Translations under genes and position numbers: made by a program
Shown: positions 55,046-63,800 of the stretch, piece after piece
How positions within the stretch are numbered: position 1 is the stretch's first letter
How the letters are laid out: each line of letters opens with the position of its first letter
The notes under the pieces: model-generated
What the model saw: the letters and a program-made list of their open reading frames with translations, nothing else
Database searches by the model: none
What the model was told of the DNA's origin: nothing
Assembly: GCF_014698935.1 (NCBI RefSeq)
Contig: NZ_JACVMN010000004.1
Coordinates: forward strand, 183,224 to 247,223
Reading direction: 5' to 3'
Origin: Flagellimonas sp. S3867
GTDB lineage: Bacteria > Bacteroidota > Bacteroidia > Flavobacteriales > Flavobacteriaceae
DNA length: 64,000 bases

Positions 55046-55843
55046 TCAATCGATGTTGTTATTTTTTCTGTATGCCCTGCTCTTAACCACCATAAAATCC
55101 CAAACCTTAAGTTTGTCCTTTGAGTCGACTATATTTTGAAATCCCTCATCCACCTCGCAGAAATACATGAAGTCATCTATTTTCTCAACAGGGATTTTCA
55201 ATGTGGTCACGAAAAGTGAATCGATGTAAAAGTGTTGAACACGTTGAGTTCTCGAATACGTTTTATCCACTTTTACCCTGTTTTTCAGCATTTTGGTTCT
55301 GCCAGTAATGGCATTTACAATTGGGGTCAACCCAACAGCAAGTGGCCTTTTTAATGAATACATTCCTTTAGATGCTTCTTGTAACTTACGTTCACTTTGT
55401 GTTGGGATTTTAGCATCTGCATTAGGTAAACCTAGAGCTTCTGCACTTACATCTTTTTCTAGCTGTAAACCATCTAGATCTTGGTCGAGGTCTCCCGATA
55501 AATTATAGGGTTTTACTACAACTTCATCCAATTCGTTCACAAATTCTTCCAGGGGAACTGAAATAAAACTGGTATTCAAAAGCACCTCGTTAACCGTCAA
55601 TATTTTTCTTTTGAACTGCACAGCTGAAAAAACCAAGGTATCATTGAGTTTAACAGGAATTGAAAAGTTTCCATCTATATCAGTAATAACAGCTCTGGTC
55701 GAAGTGATATTTTGAACCACCACCCCAACTACATCTTTTTGTGGGCTATAGACCCTTCCCTTGAGCTCTTTAGTGGCTCTTTGCTGTGCAAATACAGAAA
55801 AGCTTAGCAAACATAATACTAGGAAAAGTAATTTATTCCTCAT
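55046..55843 (-). CDS. CarboxypepD_reg-like secreted protein (paralogue A)
   Basis: A 265-aa protein with a signal peptide to about residue 20 (VFAQ) and a CarboxypepD_reg-like beta sandwich (about 25-100, GRVYSPQKDVVGVVVQN and DIDGNFSIPVKLNDTLVFSAV). An acidic-then-helical C-terminal region ends VWDFMVVKSRAYRKNNN. The same layout occurs in the upstream paralogue B. There is no TonB barrel, so it is a free periplasmic or surface protein. It overlaps paralogue B by 11 bp. Confidence 0.8.
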   Translation of the reverse strand: MRNKLLFLVLCLLSFSVFAQQRATKELKGRVYSPQKDVVGVVVQNITSTRAVITDIDGNFSIPVKLNDTLVFSAVQFKRKILTVNEVLLNTSFISVPLEEFVNELDEVVVKPYNLSGDLDQDLDGLQLEKDVSAEALGLPNADAKIPTQSERKLQEASKGMYSLKRPLAVGLTPIVNAITGRTKMLKNRVKVDKTYSRTQRVQHFYIDSLFVTTLKIPVEKIDDFMYFCEVDEGFQNIVDSKDKLKVWDFMVVKSRAYRKNNNID

Positions 55844-56582
55844 TTAACTCAGTCAAATACGTTTTGCTATGGGTAACCAAAAAATCGATTAGCTGAAACT
55901 CATTTTCCTTTTTCAGCAGGGTTTTTGATGGCACCTTATCATCGCAATACAGTAAAAAAGCATCGATATTATCCTGAGGAAGTTTAAGGTCAACTACAAA
56001 AAACTCATCATCATAAACTTGCCTGAGCACTTCACTAACCTTCAGAGGATTTGCCTCTCCTTCATCGCTTTTTTTCTTGGCCAAGGACTTGTAAAGAAGT
56101 TTAAAAACGTTGGCTATATTGAGTCCATCACGCATTCCACGTTCGGCCCTGGACATTGCAATATTTTCTACCTCAGTACCTCGGTCAATCTCATATTCAA
56201 ACCCCTTAAAATCCTCATTTTGCATCTCCAAAAACTTGTCTTGGTTTTCTGGGGTCACGACAACTTCATCAAGTTCTGTAACTTTCTCGGTCACCTCTAC
56301 AACCAACCTGTTATTGCGTAATATTTCCTGCGTGACTGTTACCACTTCAAGTTGATAATTCACCGCTGTAAAAACCAATTGATCCCCTTCTGCTACCATA
56401 ATCAAAAACTCGCCGTCTTCATTGGTGATCGTGGCCGTTTCCGCTGTTGCATTGATAACGTTCTCATTGGGCACATTTGAACCTCTATAAAGTACCTTTC
56501 CCCGAAGTGCCTGTCTGCTTTCTTGGGCAAAGGCCACCGTTGCGAACCCTATAAAAACTAATAGCAACATGAGGTTTTTCAT
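55833..56582 (-). CDS. CarboxypepD_reg-like secreted protein (paralogue B)
   Basis: A 249-aa protein with a signal peptide (to about residue 19, FAQ), a CarboxypepD_reg-like domain (about 27-95, GKVLYRGSNVP and NEDGEFLIMVAEGDQLVFTAVNY) and a C-terminal helical region ending FLVTHSKTYLTELNEE. Its order of domains and the ELDEVVV link sequence match paralogue A, so the pair arose by duplication. It overlaps paralogue A by 11 bp, implying coupling. Role unknown. Confidence 0.8.
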   Translation of the reverse strand: MKNLMLLLVFIGFATVAFAQESRQALRGKVLYRGSNVPNENVINATAETATITNEDGEFLIMVAEGDQLVFTAVNYQLEVVTVTQEILRNNRLVVEVTEKVTELDEVVVTPENQDKFLEMQNEDFKGFEYEIDRGTEVENIAMSRAERGMRDGLNIANVFKLLYKSLAKKKSDEGEANPLKVSEVLRQVYDDEFFVVDLKLPQDNIDAFLLYCDDKVPSKTLLKKENEFQLIDFLVTHSKTYLTELNEE

Positions 56583-56754
56583 AACTGAATGTATTTAGCT
56601 GAAGTTAAAGAAAACCCTTGAAGCCCACATAAAAAAATATTGCGGTTCTAAACTTTTGTTAATTCTATCCGAATTACTCAAGTAACCTCTATCCCGTTCA
56701 CCTTTGAACTAGGGTATTTTGACGGTAATAATTAGAATAATCCAAACATATCGA

Positions 56755-56762
56755 TAGTTTTG
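56755..56762 (+). promoter_or_regulatory. -7 box of the tandem-repeat stalk gene
   Basis: TAGTTTTG matches TAnnTTTG and lies 36 nt before the GTG at 56799. It rules against an earlier TTG start at 56760, which falls inside it. Confidence 0.5.
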
Positions 56763-56798
56763 CGGTTTACGTTTGGAAATCCTCAAATAACAAACACT

Positions 56799-59468
56799 GT
56801 GAAAACGCGAATTGTACATTTGATCATTGGCCTACTTATGATCAGCTCCCTTAAGGGACAGATAAAAATTGGTGATAATCCACAAACATTAGATCCCTCT
56901 TCGGTTCTTGAGTTGGAAAGCACTTCCAGGGTACTCGTTATTACCAGAGTAACCGATACTCAAATGAATACCATTACCCCTCTACGTGGTGCCTTGGTGT
57001 ATAATACAGATCAACAATGCGTCCACTACTACAATGGTACGGATTGGATAAACATTTGTGAAGCTTTGGACAACTCATTCACCGTGAGCACTGATGCTGT
57101 TTTTAATCAATTTTCCAGAGACAGTACAGTTGTTGTAACTCAGGTAGACGATAATTACAATTTTGAGGTAAATCTTATTACCGGCGACAACATTGTACCC
57201 ACCTCTATAAATGGAGATGTTCATATTCAACCTAGCTCTATAACTGGAGGATTATTACAAGACGCAACCATCACATTTGACAAACTTGCTGATGGAGAAA
57301 ATACTGGTGAAGTGCTTCAATGGAACGGCAACGAATGGATTTTGGTAGATGAAACCGGTCTGGTGGTCACCGAAGTAGATGGAGAAATTGGTAATGAGGT
57401 TTTGGATGCCACTATTGGAGGATCTTTGGAGCGTTCCGGAGCAGGAACAGATGTAGACCCTTTTACACTTGATGTAAGCGATGGTGGCATAAGCAATACT
57501 GAATTGGCACCAGATGCAGTAACTACGGACAAAATTCAGGATGGCAGTGTTAATACAGATGATATAGCGAACTTGGCCGTTACCAACGTCAAGTTGGACA
57601 AAGCCAATATTCCACTTAGTGGGTTTGGACCTGCTGCCACCAATTTAGATCTAGGAAATAATGTAATCAGTAATGTTCTAGACCCGGTTCTTCCTCAAGA
57701 TGCTGCAACTAAGAATTATGTGGATACCGAGATCACAGCTTCTACACAGACCATTGTAAGTACCGATGCTGGCAATTCTATTACTGCAAGTGGAACAGAT
57801 GGTGGTGCTTTTTATGATGATTCCGCACTACAAACCGCTATTACCACAAATACCACAAATATTGGAACAAATCAGACCAATATCGCAACCAATGTAACAA
57901 ACATAGGGACCAATACAACGGATTTGGCCAATCATATTACGGCAGATTTGGATATAGATAACACAAATGAAATTCAAGATATTAGTACAGACGGTTCTGC
58001 TGGAGACATCTCAATAAATAGTGGAAGTAATATTACTTTAAATGTAAATGATGCGGATTTCGACCCTACAAATGAGATACAGGATGCCGCAGGAGTTTCT
58101 TTCGATGATACTACTGCTAATCTTGGGGAAACCGATGTGCAAGGAGCATTGGAAGTGCTTGCAGCGGGTAGTGCAGCGGATGCAGATCCTGATCCAAATA
58201 ACGAGATCCAAGACCTTGACTTTACCGCTGGACAGATAACCCTTTCCGGTGATCCAACACCCACCACAATAGATCTAAGTGCGTACGACACCAATGCAGC
58301 AGATGATTTTGATGGAACTTGGGGAAGCCTTACCGGAATACCTGCAGGGTTTGCGGATGACATAGATGATGTGGACGATGCGGACAATAATGCAACCAAT
58401 GAGATTCAGGACCTTGACTTTACAGCTGGACAGATAACCCTATCAGGTGATCCAACTCCGACAACAATTGACCTAAGCGCATACGACACCAATGCAGCAG
58501 ATGATTTTGATGGAACTTGGGGAAGCCTTACCGGAATACCTGCAGGGTTTGCGGATGACATAGATGATGTGGACGATGCGGACAATAATGCAACCAATGA
58601 GATTCAGGACCTTGACTTTACAGCTGGACAGATAACCCTATCAGGTGATCCAACTCCGACAACAATCGATCTAAGTGCATACGACACCAATGCTGCGGAC
58701 GACTTCGATGGGGCATGGTCGAGCCTTACAGGGGTGCCTGCAGGATTTGCGGATGACACGGATGATGTGGACGATGCAGACAACAATGCAACCAATGAGA
58801 TTCAGGACCTTGACTTTACAGCCGGACAGATAACCCTATCAGGTGACCCAACACCCACAACAATCGACCTCAGTGCGTACGACACCAATGCAGCAGATGA
58901 TTTTGATGGTGCTTGGGGAAGCCTTACTGCAGTGCCGGCAGGGTTTGCAGACAATACTGATGACAACACTACATATACAAACGGTGCTGGACTTAGTCTT
59001 GTCGGAACAACATTCTCCGTGAATAATCTTGCTGGAGAAGTAACAGGACCTACCAACGCTACTGTTATTGCAAACGATGCGGTCACAACAGCAAAAGTTG
59101 CAGACAATAATGTTACCCCGGCAAAAATTGAACCATCGCCAACTAACGGACAAGTATTGACGACTATTGGGGGCTCAACTGTTTGGCAAAGTCCATATCA
59201 TGCTATAGGTAAAGCAAATAGCTCAACACTCACAAATTCTAATGGTGTAACTTCTATAACACCATTAGGAACAGGCAATTATCAAGTGAATTTTGCATCT
59301 AACGCATCTTCCGTTAATTACGTAATTCAGCTTACATTGCTAAATGCGGGTGCAAATGCAACTATTGAAGTAGTAACCCAAGCAAACAACAATTTCACTG
59401 TTCAAATAAGCGATACAATTGGCACGGCTATAGATGCTGAATGGTATTTCACAGTTACTGATTTTTAA
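56799..59468 (+). CDS. secreted head-and-stalk protein with 66-aa tandem repeats
   Basis: An 889-aa protein beginning at GTG 56799, which gives a clean signal peptide (MKTRIVHLIIGLLM to KGQ). Residues 22-87 are a head module with ELES, GALVYNT, VHYYNG and two Cys. The middle (about 100-460) is rich in Asn, Thr and Asp. Residues about 468-721 are 3.8 copies of a 66-aa repeat (DLDFTAGQITLSGDPTPTTI). A C-terminal adhesin or tail-fibre-like domain follows (about 780-889). There is no obvious membrane anchor. It is probably a surface or released fibre. The head is shared with the collagen-like protein at 60804. Confidence 0.8.
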   Translation: MKTRIVHLIIGLLMISSLKGQIKIGDNPQTLDPSSVLELESTSRVLVITRVTDTQMNTITPLRGALVYNTDQQCVHYYNGTDWINICEALDNSFTVSTDAVFNQFSRDSTVVVTQVDDNYNFEVNLITGDNIVPTSINGDVHIQPSSITGGLLQDATITFDKLADGENTGEVLQWNGNEWILVDETGLVVTEVDGEIGNEVLDATIGGSLERSGAGTDVDPFTLDVSDGGISNTELAPDAVTTDKIQDGSVNTDDIANLAVTNVKLDKANIPLSGFGPAATNLDLGNNVISNVLDPVLPQDAATKNYVDTEITASTQTIVSTDAGNSITASGTDGGAFYDDSALQTAITTNTTNIGTNQTNIATNVTNIGTNTTDLANHITADLDIDNTNEIQDISTDGSAGDISINSGSNITLNVNDADFDPTNEIQDAAGVSFDDTTANLGETDVQGALEVLAAGSAADADPDPNNEIQDLDFTAGQITLSGDPTPTTIDLSAYDTNAADDFDGTWGSLTGIPAGFADDIDDVDDADNNATNEIQDLDFTAGQITLSGDPTPTTIDLSAYDTNAADDFDGTWGSLTGIPAGFADDIDDVDDADNNATNEIQDLDFTAGQITLSGDPTPTTIDLSAYDTNAADDFDGAWSSLTGVPAGFADDTDDVDDADNNATNEIQDLDFTAGQITLSGDPTPTTIDLSAYDTNAADDFDGAWGSLTAVPAGFADNTDDNTTYTNGAGLSLVGTTFSVNNLAGEVTGPTNATVIANDAVTTAKVADNNVTPAKIEPSPTNGQVLTTIGGSTVWQSPYHAIGKANSSTLTNSNGVTSITPLGTGNYQVNFASNASSVNYVIQLTLLNAGANATIEVVTQANNNFTVQISDTIGTAIDAEWYFTVTDF
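58200..58962 (+). repeat. 198-bp tandem repeats (coding)
   Basis: Four units start at 58200, 58398, 58596 and 58794; the last is incomplete. The run 58284-58468 is identical to 58482-58666 over 185 bp, so the copies are recent or homogenised. Units 1 and 4 differ at scattered, mostly silent positions. Confidence 0.9.
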
Positions 59469-59471
59469 GCT

Positions 59472-60638
59472 TTGAAAAAACTTCTTTACATACCAATTTT
59501 ATTCTTGGGTATTGTTGTAAACGCCCAAACCGCCCTATACAATAGCGGCAACATCCGTATCCACACCAATGGTAATATTGGTTTTCATACCGATCTGATC
59601 AACGATTCTGCTTTTGACCAAAACCAAGGCTTGGCTGGATTTTATGGCAACAATGTGATTCAGGTTTTGGGAAACATTGCTCCATCGTTTAATGATGTGG
59701 AGTTTATGGTCCCTAGCAACATATTTTTACAGACTTCTGTAAATGTGCTTAACAATACCAACTTTATAGATGGCAATGTGCTTACACCGCAAAACAACCA
59801 AGCCATCAACCTGAACTTTATGGATACCGGTTTCTTTACTGGCGAAAATGACGACTCCAAAGTATCGGGCTTTGCCGCAATGACCAATCGGGACTTTTTC
59901 TCTTTTCCTGTGGGCGACCAAAGCCAATTACGACCTTTGATGTTGGATTCAGAAGCAGTGACTCCGATGGCTGTTTGTGCCTATTTTTTTGAAAACCCTT
60001 CCAATCCTTCCTCAATTTTGGAGAGTTTTAACGTAGACCAAAAAGTTCGAGACATAGGCACGGTGACCGACAGGGAATTTTGGATAATCCAAAGTGATGT
60101 TCCGGCAAAAGTGACTATTAGTTGGAACCAACGTAGCGATTTGGCAGCCATTCCGAACACTACTATAGACGCCATAATTGTTGTAGGTTGGAGCAAATCA
60201 TCCAATCAATGGATTGTTATAGGAAACAGTGCTGTTAGCGGGGATGTTTCTCAAGGTTTCGTCACCTCTGAAACTTTTGTGCCGAGTGAATTTGCCGCGA
60301 TTACGTTTGGCACCATTCCTTTGCCTACAGATACCTTCGCAGTCAATAATCCCACTTTGGGAAACTATTTTTTGAGTCCGAACGGAGACGGCGTCAATGA
60401 TTTCCTGGTTATCGATGGCATGTCAGAATCCCCGAACAACAGTTTAAGATTATTCAATCGATTTGGGCAAAAAGTGTACGAAAAAATCAATTATATAGAT
60501 GAATTTGGTGGAGAATCCAATACCGGAAATTTCATTTTAAGTCAAGATATTGGACTCCCAAAAGGTGTTTATTTCTACTTGGTTACCCTTGATGACCTGG
60601 AACTTGAATACCAAGGCTTTTTGTTTCTCGATAGATAA
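59472..60638 (+). CDS. secreted protein with gliding-motility/T9SS type B C-terminal domain
   Basis: A 388-aa protein beginning at TTG, with a signal peptide to about residue 19 (VVNAQ). The C-terminal 90 residues have the CHU_C/TIGR04131 pattern: FLSPNGDGVNDFLVIDG, LRLFNRFGQKVYE, and LPKGVYFYLVTLDD. This suggests secretion by the type IX system with type B sorting. The middle (about 40-290) has no repeat and is not recognised. It starts 3 bp after the stalk protein gene and is surely in the same transcript. Confidence 0.82.
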   Translation: MKKLLYIPILFLGIVVNAQTALYNSGNIRIHTNGNIGFHTDLINDSAFDQNQGLAGFYGNNVIQVLGNIAPSFNDVEFMVPSNIFLQTSVNVLNNTNFIDGNVLTPQNNQAINLNFMDTGFFTGENDDSKVSGFAAMTNRDFFSFPVGDQSQLRPLMLDSEAVTPMAVCAYFFENPSNPSSILESFNVDQKVRDIGTVTDREFWIIQSDVPAKVTISWNQRSDLAAIPNTTIDAIIVVGWSKSSNQWIVIGNSAVSGDVSQGFVTSETFVPSEFAAITFGTIPLPTDTFAVNNPTLGNYFLSPNGDGVNDFLVIDGMSESPNNSLRLFNRFGQKVYEKINYIDEFGGESNTGNFILSQDIGLPKGVYFYLVTLDDLELEYQGFLFLDR

Positions 60639-60746
60639 TTTTGTAGGAATATACTTTCTTTATTTTATTCTAATTAACTAAAATATAATATCTTAGCGTA
60701 CCAATTGTTGTTTTTTGCAACACTAACAAGCAACTACACAACATAA

Positions 60747-60776
60747 TCTGGTACTTCATCGACCTCTCTGGTACTT
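60747..60776. promoter_or_regulatory. direct repeat upstream of the collagen-like gene
   Basis: TCTGGTACTT occurs at 60747-60756 and again at 60767-60776, a 20-bp period (about two helical turns), ending 27 bp before the ATG at 60804. It could bind a regulator as a head-to-tail dimer. Confidence 0.45.
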
Positions 60777-60803
60777 TTAACAAGCTATCAAAACTAGGTC
60801 GTA

Positions 60804-63800
60804 ATGAAATTGAAGTCACTTTTTTACCTTTTTATACTTCTTAGCCCCATTTTTCTATTCTCCCAGGTCAAGATTGGAGCTAACCCTAATTCTATTGACC
60901 CAACTTCAATAGTCGAATTAGAAAGTTCAAATAAAGCACTTGTTTTAACGCGATTGACATCCGCACAAATGCAAAGCATTGATCCTTTAAATGGTGCTTT
61001 GGTATACAATATTGAAACATCCTGTGTGCATTACTACAACGGAGCACAATGGATAAACCTCTGTAATTCATCCAATCAAGCTGGCTTCAGTTTTGTGGAT
61101 AACGGAGATGGTACATTCACTATCAATTACGACAACGGAACAGTTTTTACCTCATCAAATCTAACTGGACCCGCAGGGCAACAAGGACCACAGGGACCGG
61201 CAGGTGCTGATGGAACAAACGGAACAGATGGCGCGGACGGAGCAACCGGACCTCAGGGACCGGCAGGTGCTGATGGAACAAACGGAACAGATGGCGCGGA
61301 CGGAGCAACCGGACCTCAGGGACCGACAGGTGCTGATGGCGCTGACGGGGCAATAGGACCGGCGGGGCCACAAGGAATACAGGGACCTGCCGGAGCGGAT
61401 GGCGCTGACGGAGCAGTCGGACCACAGGGACCGATAGGATTGACAGGGCCCGCAGGTGCAGATGGTGCTGACGGAGCAATAGGACCACAGGGACCAGCGG
61501 GTGCTGATGGAACAAACGGAACAGATGGCGCTGACGGGGCAACCGGACCACAGGGACCGATAGGATTGACAGGGCCCGCAGGTGCCGATGGAACAGACGG
61601 TATCGACGGGACAAACGGGGCCGACGGGGCAACCGGACCACAGGGACCAATAGGATTGACAGGACCCGCCGGTGCAACCGGACCGCAAGGGCCGGCAGGA
61701 ACGGATGGTGCCGATGGAGCAGTTGGACCACAGGGGCCACAGGGCGACCCGGGACCACAAGGAATACAGGGACCGATAGGACCCGCAGGAACGGATGGTG
61801 CCGATGGTGCTGACGGAGCAGTTGGACCACAGGGGCCAATAGGGTTAACGGGACCCGCTGGGGCCGACGGAGCAGTTGGACCGCAAGGACCGGCAGGAAC
61901 GGATGGTGCCGATGGAGTTGACGGAGCAGTTGGACCACAGGGGCCAATAGGGTTAACGGGACCCGCTGGGACCGACGGTGCCGACGGGGCAACCGGACCG
62001 CAAGGACCGGCAGGAACGGATGGTGCCGATGGAGTTGACGGAGCAGTTGGGCCACAGGGGCCACAGGGCGACCCGGGACCACAAGGAATACAGGGACCGA
62101 TAGGACCCGCAGGGGCCGACGGAACAAACGGAACGGATGGTGCCGATGGTGCCGACGGAGCAGCTGGACCGCAAGGGCCGGCAGGAACGGATGGTGCCGA
62201 TGGAGTTGACGGAGCAGTTGGACCACAAGGACCGGCAGGAACGGATGGTGCCGATGGAGTTGACGGAGCAGCTGGACCACAGGGGCCACAGGGCGACCCG
62301 GGACCACAAGGAATACAGGGACCGATAGGACCCGCAGGAACGGATGGTGCCGATGGTGCTGACGGAGCAGTTGGACCGCAAGGACCGGCAGGAACGGATG
62401 GTGCCGATGGAGTTGACGGAGCAGTTGGACCACAGGGGCCTCAAGGAATACAGGGACCACAAGGAATACAGGGACCGATAGGACCCGCAGGAACGGATGG
62501 TGCCGATGGTGCTGACGGAGCAGTTGGACCGCAAGGACCGGCAGGAACGGATGGTGCCGATGGTGCCGACGGAGCAGTTGGACCACAGGGACCACAGGGC
62601 GACCCGGGACCACAAGGAATACAGGGGCCGATAGGACCCGCAGGGGCCGACGGAACAAACGGAACAAACGGAACGGATGGTGCCGACGGAGCAGTCGGAC
62701 CACAGGGACCAGCGGGTAACGATGGAACAGACGGTATCGACGGGACAAACGGGGCCGACGGTGCAACCGGACCACAGGGACCAATAGGATTGACAGGGCC
62801 CGCAGGCGCAGATGGCGCTGACGGAGCAGTCGGACCACAGGGACCAGCGGGTGCTGACGGAGCTGACGGGGCAACGGGACCACAGGGACCAGCAGGTGCG
62901 GACGGAACAAACGGAACAGATGGCGCTGACGGGGCAATAGGACCACAGGGACCAATAGGATTGACAGGGCCCGCAGGTGCAGATGGAGCAGTCGGACCTC
63001 AGGGGCCGGCAGGTGCGGACGGAACAAACGGAACAGATGGCGCTGACGGGGCAATAGGACCGGCGGGGCCACAAGGAATACAGGGACCTGCCGGAGCGGA
63101 TGGCGCTGACGGAGCAACCGGACCACAGGGACCGATAGGATTGACAGGACCGGCTGGGCCACAAGGGCCAGCGGGTAACGATGGAACAGACGGTATCGAC
63201 GGGACAAACGGGGCCGACGGTACAACCGGACCACAGGGACCAATAGGATTGACAGGGCCCGCAGGCGTAGATGGCGCTGACGGGGCAACCGGGCCTCAAG
63301 GGCCAATAGGATTGACAGGGCCCGCAGGTGCAGATGGCGCTGACGGGGCAACGGGACCACAGGGACCAGCGGGTGCTGATGGCGCTGACGGAGCAATAGG
63401 ACCGGCGGGGCCACAAGGAATACAGGGACCTGCCGGTGCAGATGGCGCTGACGGTGCAACCGGACCACAGGGACCGATAGGATTGACAGGGCCCGCAGGT
63501 GCAGATGGCGCTGACGGAGCAGTCGGACCACAGGGACCAGCGGGTGCTGATGGCGCTGACGGAGCAATAGGACCGGCGGGGCCACAAGGAATACAGGGAC
63601 CTGCCGGTGCAGATGGCGCTGACGGGGCAACCGGACCTCAGGGGCCGATAGGATTGACTGGACCTCAGGGACCAGCGGGTGCTGATGGAGCAACAGGACC
63701 TCAGGGACCGGCGGGTGCGGACGGAACAAACGGAACAGATGGCGCTGACGGAGCAATAGGACCGGCGGGGCCACAAGGAATACAGGGACCTGCCGGTGCA

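Noticed and set aside
58200..58962. CRISPR-like array
   Set aside because: The 198-bp units are coding, in frame and without unique spacers.
57974..59107. Several minus-strand frames across the 198-bp repeats
   Set aside because: They repeat with the sense units and are absent outside them; shadows of the stalk gene.
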